Shown: positions 1-12,069 of the stretch, piece by piece
Layout of the letters: every line of letters starts with the position of its first letter
Numbering within the stretch: the first letter of the stretch is position 1
Source: Sialis fuliginosa
Lineage: Eukaryota; Arthropoda; Insecta; Megaloptera; Sialidae
Length of the DNA stretch: 64,000 nucleotides
Direction of reading: 5' to 3'
NCBI GenBank assembly: GCA_961205875.1
Contig: OY540816.1
Coordinates: 22,392,701-22,456,700 of the forward strand
Notes under the pieces: model-generated
The model's database searches: none
What the model was told of the DNA's origin: nothing
The model's input: the letters and a program-made list of their open reading frames with translations, nothing else
Position numbers and translations under genes: made by a program

Positions 1-51
1 CATTTCTAAAATTTCACGTAGTTTGGTTAGGGCGTTGATGAGTCAGTCACT

Positions 52-290
52 CGAAGAACTCAAATTATTTCAAACATGTTTTCTTTTACAAATGCTGCAT
101 CGCTTTTTATTGTCTTTTGTAAAATTTTCGCAATGTGGTCTATAAAAATCAATAAACAAAATGTAATTAGTTTTTTGTTTCTAATTCAGAGGTGTCTATA
201 CTATTAAATACCTCTTTCCTTTTGTAAAAACCTACAATTTATTAACTAAAATCACTGATATTGGTTGTAATTATTGTATTTAAACGAGAC
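52..290. repeat. Dispersed repeat R1, copy 1 (uninterrupted)
   Basis: This segment is closely similar, in the same orientation, to 35000-35560. Shared stretches include TTTTTATTGTCTTTTGTAAA-like and CACTGATATTGGTTGTAATT. Copy 2 carries a 322-bp insertion that is absent here, so this copy serves as the empty site. No coding potential is visible. Confidence 0.8.
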
Positions 291-664
291 CTTTTGCAGG
301 ATATAGGCGTGAAAGTAACAATTTAAAAAACATTTGAAAAAAAATCAGCCGTCACCAAACGAAAATTAACAAAAATCGTTTCGGAAGTGGGCGTGGCCTG
401 CTGATACACAACATCCGCACAGTTATTACTGCGCATGCGAGCTAATTGTAAATGTAAATTACTGATATTTATATTATTAATTTTTTTACTTCAATATAAT
501 ATGTATAATGTATATCCTTCGTTTAATTATTATTTAAATACATTAAATGAATTATAATATGATATTACTCCAACTGTTGAATTTTAAATGAGATACACTG
601 AGAAAAAGGATTAGTTTATTTATAATTAAGTATAAATGTTTTATTTTTATTTTTTAAGTATTTT
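291..664. other. AT-rich intergenic stretch
   Basis: No gene is recognised. TGCGCATGCGA at 430-440 resembles an NRF1/Ewg-type site, but nothing transcribed is visible next to it. Confidence 0.5.
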
Positions 665-860
665 ATTTTTTCACTTTTGAGTAGCGTATCTTCGAAGTTC
701 ATTGTCAGATTCTCATAAAATATATATTGGACCACCTCGAGAGTATAATCTTTCAAATAAACAACAAATCAACCAAATCAGTGCATATTTATCAGATATA
801 TGCCCGAAAATATATAGCCGAATTGAAAAACCCTACTTTTTTAAATTACAAACTACTTTT
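665..860 (+). repeat. Dispersed repeat family A
   Basis: The segment contains CGTATCTTCGAAGTTCATTG, CCACCTCGAGAGTATA and AGCCGAATTGA in order. The same order recurs at 16315-16460 and 33085-33345, and the 3' end alone at about 19160-19215. It resembles a repeat I recall as abundant in Lepidoptera and other insects; this was not checked. Any short open frame here belongs to the repeat. Confidence 0.75.
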
Positions 861-2149
861 CAAATAAACAAAAAATCAACCAAAGTCGGAGTACATGTTT
901 TAGTTTTCTTTTGGGCGTTAATGGTTTAACAGTGAAAATTATCAATTTTTTATTAAAAATTAATTTTCTCTCCTTATCTCAATATTTTTCAAAAGTGGAC
1001 TTGTAACAGACAAATATTGAGTTGACGATATGTTTAATATAATTTATAACCATAGCTGAAAATTATCTAGATAACTGCTAAGTACATGCAAAAAATAATC
1101 TTTTAAAAACCGTTATCACACATACCTGAACCACTTACACCAGAATTAACTCTCGGCGTTTTAATTCGCCCACCGAAATTTATCTGCATCTTGTTTTTTG
1201 TATCAATTAGATTTAGTACACTGCGTCTATAGAGTTGTTGACATTATACAAATACATATATTTACATTATATTGTATATCATTATTAAGTCTACTTTTTT
1301 TTTAAATACTTGTATTATTTAAAAAAATATTTAATTATATATGTATTTGTATGTTATAAATATTTTATATATATGAATTCAAGTATGTAGTAATTTATAG
1401 GAAGACCGGTTCCGATTGTACATAATTTTCAATATTTTCTTGATTTTGATTTATTACAGTTATCTTTTATACAGTGGAGTACCCACTGATTTTATTATAC
1501 AATCGGATCAAAAATTTAATACCGTTTTCAGTTGTTTTTTTATTTTTACTCATATGAGTCACCTTCCCCCCCCCCCCCTCACACTCATATACAGGTTTTG
1601 AATGCACATAACAATTTATAACTCATGCAAGAACACGATAAGCAACTTTTATCCGAAATTTTGTTTAAAAAACATCAATTTTTTACGATATTAACAGAAA
1701 TTTCAGGATTTTCAATATTTTTTTATCCAAAAATTAAAACTTTAAAAAGAAAATCGCAAGAGGTCAAAAGTGCTAGGATTTAGACAAAGATTGTTAAAAA
1801 TGTGTATTTTTTTCGTTTTTCAATGACGAAGAACTTTATCAAATTGATAAAAAAGTTGGACAAATATTTTTTTTTTAAATTGCCAGTGCTCTATCATAAA
1901 AAAAACATTTTTTGTATCTTAATTTTTTTGTATTATTAAAGTTACGTATTTTTCCCGTACATTACGAATCTGCAATAAAAAAATACAGGTTACTATTGAA
2001 AAAACAAACAAAAATGCACCCATAAAACACCATAACAATAATAAATGTCCCCCTCAAAATGCTACAACTTTTGTCTGAAACATTTTTTACCATTTTGTTT
2101 ACAATTCGAGATATTATATAATCACTCGAGATTTGAAATAAAAACTATA
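861..2149. other. AT-rich intergenic stretch with poly-C tract
   Basis: No gene is recognised. A run of 13 C lies at 1566-1578. The remainder is low-complexity AT-rich sequence. Confidence 0.5.
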
Positions 2150-2157
2150 GGTATAAC

Positions 2158-2447
2158 TAGAGATAGGAAAAATAGTTGTTCTTTTCAATGAAATAGTTAC
2201 TAGTTGAATTTTTTTTCGGAAAATAGTTCGTAAATAGTTTTTTTTACGATTTGATAATAATTAGTGCAAACGAAGCAGTAAAAAGTGTCGCAAATAGTTT
2301 TAAAATAGTTGGAAAGGTAGTTGCAAATAGTTGATTTCAAATCGTGTTCAATCAAACCAGTTTTCTGAAAACTGTGGAGATATGTAATAAAAATTACAAT
2401 AAATGCATTTTTACGCAATAGTTGAAAAACTATTTTTCCAATTTCTA
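2158..2447. mobile_element. hAT-like MITE with perfect 8-bp target duplication
   Basis: The 290-bp element begins TAGAGATAGGAAAAATAG and ends CTATTTTTCCAATTTCTA, imperfect terminal inverted repeats of about 18 bp. It is flanked on both sides by the identical 8-mer GGTATAAC (2150-2157 and 2448-2455), the duplication length typical of hAT transposons. The interior repeats the motif AAATAGTT many times. There is no transposase, so it is non-autonomous. Confidence 0.85.
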
Positions 2448-2455
2448 GGTATAAC

Positions 2456-3044
2456 TAACAAAAAAAATTTGAAGGAAATTGGACGACGGGAAGTTTGTGA
2501 AAAATCAGTTGCAAATTTTGCGTTCCATATACATACATACATAGTATTTGAGTTAAGTAAAAACAAAAAAATTGCTATTCAGATTTGATCTAAATCCTAC
2601 CCTTATATAACCAGTGGCTTCCCCGCAGGGGACATGCACTCTAAATCCAGATGTCTGTACCAAATTGGCCACCACATCTTCATTTCAAACAGAACCCAAC
2701 ACCATGGGCGTCACGTGTTGTATTCAACAACTCCCCGCTTTCAAATAAATTAAATGTTCAATTCTCAATTATCTTTATTAAACGCTGTTATACTTTTGAA
2801 TCGTTTATTTTTTAAATCGAGGTGGTATTTTTTTAACACTGTAATGAACTTTTACATTTAATAAAGAGAGTACAATGCTTTTATTTAAATGATATTTAAA
2901 CAGATCATAATTCGACTAACTCCAAGAGTATATAAAGTGGACTATGTTATGCAGTGATGTACATATACCAACCTAAATAAAGCTCATTTCAAAATATCAA
3001 CGTTTTTGATGCGCGTAAAGAAAAATACATTTGTAATTTTGTCA
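2456..3044. other. Intergenic stretch with a slightly GC-richer patch
   Basis: No gene is recognised. A GC-richer patch lies at about 2610-2740 beginning CCAGTGGCTTCCCC, perhaps a truncated hAT end. Confidence 0.4.
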
Positions 3045-3445
3045 GATAAGATACTGTTACTAGTCTTGGACAATACCCCACTTTTTTAATTAAATGTACT
3101 AAATTAGAAATATTTGTTGATACTTGATTACAATCGGCCAATGGGTGTCAAAATGGTGGACATTTAAACTAATTATTAGAATAATCTAAATAATCTAAAT
3201 AAATTATTAGCACCTTCTTTATATTGTTTCAAATTTTACGATTATTTATTTTAAAACTTTTGTATCGTAGTACCTATCATTTTGTAATTATTAGCAAGTG
3301 TCCATCACTGGGATTTACTTTGTTCATTACTGGAGAAAAAACCATAAATCAAATGAAAGACTATAATTAAAAAAAAAAACAATCTATATATTTTTTTTAT
3401 AATTAAATTGATTTAATAATGAGGTACGTTATTTATCTTTTTATT
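3045..3445 (-). repeat. Dispersed repeat family B
   Basis: Orientation is as in the longest copy at 21923-22432. The markers, in order, are ACTAGTCTTGGACAA, AATCGGCCAATGGGTGTCAA, GCAAGTGTCCATCACTG and CATTACTGGAGAAAAAAC. At least eight copies lie in the window in both orientations. I could not identify termini or a target duplication, so the class is unknown. Confidence 0.8.
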
Positions 3446-4304
3446 GGAAAAAATTATATAATTTGACGTTTAGTTGATTATTTTAAGGTCAAATTTTTTT
3501 AATGCAAGATGAAAATTTGAAATCAGCTAGCAAAATTATTTAATTCGTTAATAAATAATTAAAATACTTAGTGAATTTTCACAATGGAATAAAAACTAGA
3601 TAATCTGGAGTTAGTTAATTTTTTTTTCTCTACTGAATTTTTGTAATTAATTGTATTAATTTATATTTACCTATCTAGTTGACGCGCATGTACTAAATAC
3701 CAAACTTTGTAACATTCCACTTGTTTCTGATCAAAATAGGAACCTGCTTGTTCAGACATTTAAATTAGAAAATCAAAACTAATTGGAAGGTCAGTTAGAT
3801 TTAACATAAAGAAAGAAAAAAAATCTACTTGATTATTTAACTGATTTTTTAATTGTTTTATTTTTAGATTACGCATACTACCTACAAAAATGTACAATAA
3901 AATTAAGTTATATAACAGGGGTAGCCAAAATTTACGTTAGTAAGAGCCACATATAAATTTTAAATAGAAATATTGAAGAGCTACAATTAAAATTTGAGTA
4001 TAACCAATAATTTAAAAAAATGTTTTTAGTAGATACATAAAAAATCTACAGTTTAAATAAAAATGTTCCTTTACTATAATATGTTAGCTACAGGTTATTA
4101 AAGAGGTAACTTTTGCTTTTAAAAATATTTCAGTGATAATTTATTTATTTATTTTTTACTTCATAAACCTTTACAGGTCTTGGATACAATAATTACAATA
4201 ATATTTAACAGTAAATTATTTTTTACATTAAATCATAATAATTACTATACAATTTCGTTTAATTTGTAATAATTTTTATTTAATAATTAATTTTTTGTTG
4301 TTTT
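3446..4304. other. AT-rich intergenic stretch with a hAT-like end
   Basis: No gene is recognised. CAGGGGTAGCCAAAATTTACG at about 3918 followed by AAGAGCCACAT resembles one end of a CAGGGGT-type hAT MITE; the partner end was not found. Confidence 0.4.
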
Positions 4305-4400
4305 TAGGATTCCCTAGAAAACTAGGAACCCTTATAGTTTCGTGTCCGTTCATCTGTTTGTCTGTTTTTATAACAATTTTATACCGATTAAGATTAAAAA
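4305..4400 (-). repeat. Dispersed repeat family C, 3' fragment
   Basis: This is the reverse complement of the end of the long copy at 10893-11410. It carries TAGGAACCCTTATAGTTTCG and TTATACCGATTAAGAT. Confidence 0.75.
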
Positions 4401-5454
4401 CAGAAATGATGACATTTTTTTAAATTAATATTTTGGACCCCCTTTAATATATAGAATATTTTAGGTCACTATGATTTTGTGGATATTAACCCGGGTAACA
4501 CCAGGTCCAATGCGCTAGTCTATAATAAATTGTAAATGCTAATACATAACTGACATACAATTTTCCATGGCGCTAAAAAAGTATATGCTTGGCATAGCCT
4601 TGTTACCATCAGAGCATAATAAATAAATACTTCCATAAACAATAATTAAATAGTCGAACAACAAATAAAAACCCACCCAGTTCTTGCATGTGAAAAACTT
4701 GTCACAATATTAAACGGTTATTAAAATTATTAACAATAAATTTCCTATTCAGTAGAACCTTATTGATAGGTGATTTTTATTTGAGTGACAGGTAAAAAAT
4801 ATATGTACCTGTAGGCAGAATCAATTAACGCAATTTGCATATTAAATGTAGACACTAATTTTATACCAGCTTTATTATATAAATACTACACATGTACTTA
4901 CTTGCTCTCTAATATTGAAATTATTTCTTTATGAATTTTAATAGGTATGTTAAAAACTTCAATGGATTTCAATTTCGTTAGAATTTTGTTTTAGTTCTCA
5001 AACTTTCGCGGTTTTTTAGGGCAACATACAAAATGACACGATAGTTTTGAAAAATACATGAAATTTGTTATACGCCATATTTTGGGACCACACTGTATAT
5101 TTCAATACATTTTTTTAATGTGCATTTTTACTTATAATATCATCTAAAATTTGATTTTTTTCTCTAATTATTAACAGAGAAGATATCAAAGGAATACGAA
5201 TTTATGACTCAACCTGTACATATGTAGATATGTTTGCACATGTTTACACATACTATATAATAGTACTAACAAATTTGTGCAGATATATATTATCTTACTC
5301 GATTTATTAATTTATGAATTTATCGTTTAATCGATTTTTCAGATTTAAGAGGATGAAAGAGTAATTAAGAGGGTGAATTGACTATTTTTGGGGTAATTTT
5401 CAAAAACTACAACTACTTACCTTTCAAATGCGACTGACTGCATAAAAATTGATT
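4401..5454. other. AT-rich intergenic stretch
   Basis: No gene or clear repeat structure is recognised. CCACACTGTATA at about 5089 resembles a mariner-type terminus, but no partner was found. Confidence 0.4.
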
Positions 5455-5690
5455 AACAATTGGCTTGTTTTTTGTAATTCTCATGAACTCATGTTACTAA
5501 TAAAACAAGTAACTCTTTATTTAATTAATTTAATTACCAAAGTCCGCAAATTTAGTTTGTTTTATAAATGATACCCTTTTATTTTGTTCCTGTTTTTTCT
5601 CCAGTAATGGCAAAGGTAAAACCTGTAATGAGTACACAGTGATGGACACTTGCTAATGATTACAAAATGATAAGTACTAAGAGATTTTTT
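5455..5690 (+). repeat. Family B, 5' part
   Basis: This is the reverse complement of the end of the copy at 21923-22432, from ACTAATAAAACAAGTAACTC through TTACCAAAGTCCGC, CTCCAGTAATGGCAAAGGT and GATGGACACTTGCTAATG. It stops after TAAGTACTAAG. Confidence 0.75.
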
Positions 5691-6665
5691 ACTTATCCAA
5701 GTATTAAACCAATCTATAGATTCTAATAAATTGAAAATTTATCAATAATGATGAACGGATGGCAAATTAAAAAAAATATATTGTTACATTCATCAGAGTA
5801 ACCGTTTTTTTAAATTAGAGCGAATTGTCGCTGAAGAAGTATCGTCTAATTTTTATAATACGCGTGATTTTGCTAATTAACTTTTTGTGTAGTGTTTACC
5901 AGGTATGTACATTGTGATTCATATTATTTATTTGATTTTTTTGTTTCGGTTCTGATATTTATGTAATGGTTTTTATTTGTTAACGTATGTTTACATCATG
6001 CACTTGTCGAAAGAGCAATAAAACTAAGTTTTGTTAACGAATGTACATATCCTCATTGTTTATAGTTAATAATAATTATATAATTTATAAAAATATAATT
6101 TTAATAATAAAAAAAAGGTAATATTATTCTCTCCATTATATAACAAGTGATTTTTTTTAACGTAATAACTGAAATCAGATGTTTACTCTTGTAAATTTTT
6201 GAATTAACGAATTATTTTTGAATTAAGAAAAAATGTTTTAGATAAAAAATGTCGAGTATGTTATTATCTATAATTTATTCCCTATACATTTTTTTCCAAC
6301 ATTTATAATTTAGCCAGAAAGAAATTTTTTATGTAATTATTTAGATTCACCTACACTGTTCACTATCAGTATTACGTATAAGAAAGTCCCATGGTACCTA
6401 TGGCAAACAAGCACACTGTTTAATCTCTGTACTACGTATAAGAAAGTCCCATGACACTCATGGCAGATATTTCTCCTCTGTTATGAACCATTTGAATTAT
6501 AATAAAATTGCATGACGTTAACATTTGTTTACAAAGTCAAAAAAATGAAATAAACTTTTATTTTCAAAAAAAGATTTTTTTTACTATTTTTCCCTTAAAT
6601 CTAGCCTACTTCTGCTTCAAAAAATTAATATTTCGTTAAAATAAAAAAAATCATGCAATTAAGGG
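5691..6665. other. AT-rich sequence with a short local duplication, left border of the satellite
   Basis: No gene is recognised. TACGTATAAGAAAGTCCCAT occurs twice at about 6373 and 6433 in a diverged roughly 60-bp duplication; a related stretch is at about 33358. The last 13 bases, ATGCAATTAAGGG, form one half of the inverted repeat that brackets the array beginning at 6666. Confidence 0.6.
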
Positions 6666-9600
6666 TTAAAGATAATAGTGTAAGCTACATTTAAAAAAAA
6701 AACTGGAGTCTCCTCGATCGCGCCAAGTTGAGATATTAACTATTCAATTTACTTATTTGTTAGCGTATGAGTTTTAATTTGTTTTTTTAGTTTTAACTTG
6801 TTTTTAAAAAGGGAAGGAGCACGCGAAGGTCTTTAAGTGCGTGATGCTCTTAAAGATAATAGTGTAAGCTACATTTAAAAAAAAAACTGGAGTCTCCTCG
6901 ATCGCACCAAGCTGAGATATTAACTATTCAATTTACTTCTTTGTTAGCGTATGAGTTTTAATTTGTTTTTTTAGTTTTAACTTGTTTTAAAAAAGGGAAG
7001 GAGCACGCGAAGGTCTTTAAGTGCGTGATGCTCTTAAAGATAATAGTGTAAGCTACATTTTAAAAAAAAACTGGAGTCTCTTCGATCGCGCCAAGCTGAG
7101 ATATTAACTATTCAATTTACTTCTTTGTTAGCGTATGAGTTTTAATTTGTTTTTTTAGTTTTAACTTGTTTTTAAACAGGGAAGGAGCACGCAAAGGTCT
7201 TTAAGTGCGTGATGCTCTTAAAGATAATAGTGTAAGCTACATTTTAAAAAAAAACTGGAGTCTCTTCGATCGCGCCAAGCTGAGATATTAACTATTCAAT
7301 TTACTTCTTTGTTAGCGTATGAGTTTTAATTTGTTTTTTTAGTTTTAACTTGTTTTTAAAAAGGGAAGGAGCACGCGAAGGTCTTTAAGTGCGTGATGCT
7401 TTTAAAGATAATAGTGTAAGCTACATTTTAAAAAAAAACTGGAGTCTCTTCGATCGCGCCAAGCTGAGATATTAACTATTCAATTTACTTCTTTGTTAGC
7501 GTATGAGTTTTAATTTGTTTTTTTAGTTTTAACTTGTTTTTAAAAAGGGAAGGAGCACGCGAAGGTCTTTAAGTGCGTGATGCTCTTAAAGATAATAGTG
7601 TAAGCTACATTTTAAAAAAAAACTGGAGTCTCTTCGATCGCGCCAAGCTGAGATATTAACTATTCAATTTACTTCTTTGTTAGCGTATGATTTTTAATTT
7701 GTTTTTTTAGTTTTAACTTGTTTTTAAAAAGGGAAGGAGCACGCGAAGGTCTTTAAGTGCGTGATGCTCTTAAAGATAATAGTGTAAGCTACATTTTAAA
7801 AAAAAACTGGAGTCTCTTCGATCGCGCCAAGCTGAGATATTAACTATTCAATTTACTTCTTTGTTAGCGTATGAGTTTTAATTTGTTTTTTTAGTTTTAA
7901 CTTGTTTTTAAAAAGGGAAGGAGCACGCGAAGGTCTTTAAGTGCGTGATGCTCTTAAAGATAATAGTGTAAGCTACATTTTAAAAAAAAACTGGAGTCTC
8001 TTCGATCGCGCCAAGCTGAGATATTAACTATTCAATTTACTTCTTTGTTAGCGTATGATTTTTAATTTGTTTTTTTAGTTTTAACTTGTTTTTAAAAAGG
8101 GAAGGAGCACGCGAAGGTCTTTAAGTGCGTGATGCTCTTAAAGATAATAGTGTAAGCTACATTTAAAAAAAAACTGGAGTCTCTTCGATCGCGCCAAGCT
8201 GAGATATTAACTATTCAATTTACTTCTTTGTTAGTGTATGAGTTTTAATTTGTTTTTTTAGTTTTAACTTGTTTTTAAAAAGGGAAGGAGCACGCGAAGG
8301 TCTTTAAGTGCGTGATGCTCTTGAAGATAATAGTGTAAGCTACATTTTAAAAAAAAACTGGAGTCTCTTCGATCGCGCCAAGCTGAGATATTAACTATTC
8401 AGTTTACTTCTTTGTTAGCGTATGATTTTTAATTTGTTTTTTTAGTTTTAACTTGTTTTTAAAAAGGGAAGGAGCACGCGAAGGTCTTTAAGTGCGTGAT
8501 GCTCTTAAAGATAATAGTGTAAGCTACATTTTAAAAAAAAACTGGAGTCTCTTCGATCGCGCCAAGCTGAGATATTAACTATTCAATTTACTTCTTTGTT
8601 AGCGTATGAGTTTTAATTTGTTTTTTTAGTTTTAACTTGTTTTTAAAAAGGGAAGGAGCACGCGAAGGTCTTTAAATGCGTGATGCTCTTAAAGATAATA
8701 GTGTAAGCTACATTTAAAAAAAAAACTGGAGTCTCTTCGATCGCGCCAAGCTGAGATATTAACTATTCAATTTACTTCTTTGTTAGCGTATGAGTTTTAA
8801 TTTGTTTTTTTAGTTTTAACTTGTTTTTAAAAAGGGAAGGAGCACGCGAAGGTCTTTAAGTGCGTGATGCTCTTAAAGATAATAGTGTAAGCTACATTTT
8901 AAAAAAAAACTGGAGTCTCTTCGATCGCGCCAAGCTGAGATATTAACTATTCAATTTACTTCTTTGTTAGCGTATGAGTTTTAATTTGTTTTTTTAGTTT
9001 TAACTTGTTTTTAAAAAGGGAAGGAGCACGCGAAGGTCTTTAAGTGCGTGATGCTCTTAAAGATAATAGTGTAAGCTACATTTTAAAAAAAAACTGGAGT
9101 CTCTTCGATCGCGCCAAGCTGAGATATTAACTATTCAATTTACTTCTTTGTTAGCGTATGATTTTTAATTTGTTTTTTTAGTTTTAACTTGTTTTTAAAA
9201 AGGGAAGGAGCACGCGAAGGTCTTTAAGTGCGTGATGCTCTTAAAGATAATAGTGTAAGCTACATTTTAAAAAAAAACTGGAGTCTCTTCGATCGCGCGA
9301 AGCTGAGATATTAACTATTCAATTTACTTCTTTGTTAGCGTATGAGTTTTAATTTGTTTTTTTAGTTTTAACTTGTTTTTAAAAAGGGAAGGAGCACGCG
9401 AAGGTCTTTAAGTGCGTGATGCTCTTAAAGATAATAGTGTAAGCTACATTTTAAAAAAAACTGGAGTCTCTTCGATCGCGCCAAGCTGAGATATTAACTA
9501 TTCAATTTACTTCTTTGTTAGCGTATGAGTTTTAATTTGTTTTTTTAGTTTTAACTTGTTTTTAAAAAGGGAAGGAGCACGCGAAGGTCTTTAAGTGCGT

Positions 9601-9979
9601 GATGCTCTTAAAGATAATAGTGTAAGCTACATTTTAAAAAAAAACTGGAGTCTCTTCGATCGCGCCAAGCTGAGATATTAACTATTCAATTTACTTCTTT
9701 GTTAGCGTATGAGTTTTTATTTGTTTTTTTAGTTTTAACTTGTTTTTAAAAAGGGAAGGAGCACGCGAAGGTCTTTAAGTGCGTGATGCTCTTAAAGATA
9801 ATAGTGTAAGCTACATTTTAAAAAAAAACTGGAGTCTCTTCGATCGCGCCAAGCTGAGATATTAACTATTCAATTTACTTCTTTGTTAGCGTATGAGTTT
9901 TTATTTGTTTTTTTAGTTTTAACTTGTTTTTAAAAAGGGAAGGAGCACGCGAAGGTCTTTAAGTGCGTGATGCTCTTAA
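6666..9979 (+). repeat. 184-bp tandem satellite array, about 18 copies
   Basis: Unit starts recur at 6668, 6852, 7036 and 7220, and 18 periods of 184 bp fill the span. The units are nearly identical. Each contains GTGTAAGCTACATT, a poly-A tract, GGAGTCTCTTCGATCGCGCC, GAGATATTAACTATTCAATT and a hairpin-capable GAGCACGC...GCGTGATGCTC. The first unit is the most diverged. A single-base marker (GTATGAG versus GTATGAT) alternates in units 6-10, suggesting amplification in dimers. Both borders fall exactly on TTAA with mirrored flanks ATGCAATTAAGGG and CCCTTAATTGCAT. No coding potential is seen. Confidence 0.97.
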
Positions 9980-10059
9980 CCCTTAATTGCATCTTGTTTA
10001 CATTCGTGAACAATGTTTTCAGAGGTATCTATTAGCAAAAATGTACAATATTTCTTAGT

Positions 10060-10365
10060 GACTAAGACACAAAAGATATAAAAGAAAGAATCGTCAAATT
10101 TGCAACAATGTAAAGCAGTTGCTATGATAAAATAATAATTAATAAATAAATTATACTAATAATTAGTTTAAATGTCCACCATTTTGACACCTATTGGCCG
10201 ATTGTCATCAAATCACGCTGTAAGACAGTTAAATGTATATAGATTAATATTCAGAAATGGTAGTAATCAAATATCAACAAATATTTCTAATTCAGTACAT
10301 TTAACTAAAAATTTGCCATTACTGGGGTCCTTGCTAAGACTGGTGCCACTACCTTATATGTTAAT
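10060..10365 (+). repeat. Family B partial copy
   Basis: It matches the reverse complement of 21923-22230, from ACTAAGACACAAAAGATATA to GGTGCCACTACCTTAT. Short open frames beginning MSTILTPIGRLSSNH here and on the opposite strand at about 22106 are the same stretch of the repeat, not host genes. Confidence 0.85.
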
Positions 10366-10892
10366 ATAGAATGCGCGGTCCATGTTTTATATCCATGGGT
10401 ATTATTCTTTGAAGCCCAATGTGATAATATTTAAAACTAATTGAAGGCGTTGAAAATATTCAATTTAAAAAAATTCTCGATTCAGCCCTGCATTTACCTG
10501 ATCAGGTTTTGAACCAAAAACATACAATAGCGTACAACAAACCAGTTTATTAGTGGTCACTCCTCCGCTAATGCCATTATACCAATAACACGACTGGGCG
10601 TTTGTAATTCCTATAAATTATCAAAGATCACATACGTGATTAAGCCATAAAAAACAAAACGTCGGAAAATCAGACGTTATTTATTGTGTACCTGAAAATC
10701 ACCCGCAAATTACGTGTTAATTCACTTGTTATTGCTGTGTGTATGTGTTATTACTGATTTTAATTTCATACTCCGGTTTAGTAATTAAATCAGTGGTCTT
10801 TAGAAATGGGGTTCGGAAAATAATCCATTGGGGTGAAATTAGCTGATATATAGGTACAGGATGAATAAAAAGTAAAGAGCATTTATTCTACA
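10366..10892. other. Intergenic stretch
   Basis: No gene is recognised. Confidence 0.4.
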
Positions 10893-11410
10893 GATTAAAA
10901 CGGCCAAGTGCGTGTTGGGCACGCACATGATAGGGTTCCATTTTATTTATTTATAAAAAAAAAGTTATTTCAAAATTTTTCATAAACTATTTTTGTTACA
11001 GTACTCGCTATAATTTTTATTGAAAGTACTAATTAAAAGCTACATTTTGAAATTTTTTCAGATTTTTTAAATTAAAAGTTTAGAAATTAGGGTGGGGAAC
11101 ATTTAAAAGCAAATATATCGTGACTGAAGGGTTAAAATCAAAAGGTCATATAATATTTCTGTTGCATGCCACTCAAGTGAAAAAAAAAAATGTAAGTACA
11201 CTTTTCAGTCTATGGGGAGGAGTTTAAAAAAATTATTTTTTTCAAAAATCTCATCATTTCTGTTTTTAAGTTATCAATCTACGTCCGTATACCAAATTTC
11301 ATCTTATTTGGTACAAAATTTATATAAACAGACAAACAGACAGACAGACGAACGAACAGAGCGAAACTATAAGGGTTCCTATTTTTCTACTCTACAGAAC
11401 CCTAAAAAAG
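10893..11410 (+). repeat. Dispersed repeat family C, longest copy
   Basis: It starts near CGGCCAAGTGCGTGTTGGGC and ends with ACTATAAGGGTTCC and CAGAACCCTAAAAAA. Between these lie CTACGTCCGTATACCAAATT and an AGACAGACAGACGAACG tract. Fragments recur at 4305-4400, 26540-26640, about 34310-34350 and 38195-38390. It resembles a widely dispersed insect repeat with a GGAACCCTAAAAA tail; the class is unknown. Confidence 0.8.
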
Positions 11411-12054
11411 TAGTGTGTGCTTCACCCACATAAGCGCACGGTTGAAATGAAACTTCTTTTGTTTTCATTGACCTTTCGAATTAAATTAATAAATAAAGCT
11501 TAACGTATTAAATTAATAATCAAATATATTATTTTAACACAAAAACCGTATACTTGTACTCTAATACACTTACTCATCTCTCTCTCACGCATAACCGACG
11601 TAAAGTGACTTATCAGCATGCACTATTCATTCATCTATCTCTTTAGCGTTTCATCTTGAAAATCTGTCAAGGTCATTCCGATTCGCACGTCTCGCTAAAG
11701 AAGTTTGACTTCAAAATAGCAAAAAGTACTTTTACTTCAAATACTTTAATTGAATAGTTAATTAATTGTGACAGCTTTTATTACTGTTGTGATTTAAATC
11801 AAGTCAGCCGTGATTAATCTAATATTTTTTTTTTAAATAATAATAATAATTTATCTAAAATCTACATCAACGCCACTGGAATATAACATAACCCGGAAGA
11901 TCGTGTATACCAGACACACAATATAGTGTAGTAATATTTGACTGATTGACCATAAATTTCACTTCGTATACTTGCAGAGTTCTTTCTTTCGCAGATGAAA
12001 AAAAAATAATAAATCAAAAGCCGTAATATCCATTTATTCATCAATACAGGTGTT
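11411..12054. other. Intergenic stretch
   Basis: No gene is recognised. Base composition is somewhat less AT-biased around 11570-11710, but no conserved frame is visible. Confidence 0.4.
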
Positions 12055-12069
12055 ATGGACATTGGCTAT

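Noticed and set aside
430-440. NRF1-like TGCGCATGCGA as a promoter
   Set aside because: An isolated match; no transcript or exon was recognised beside it.
6666-9979. CRISPR array
   Set aside because: The 184-bp units are directly contiguous without unique spacers, and the context is eukaryotic.
10172-10369. 65-codon frame repeated at 21870-22106 on the other strand
   Set aside because: Both lie in family B copies, so the similarity is that of the repeat. There is no start context or known domain.
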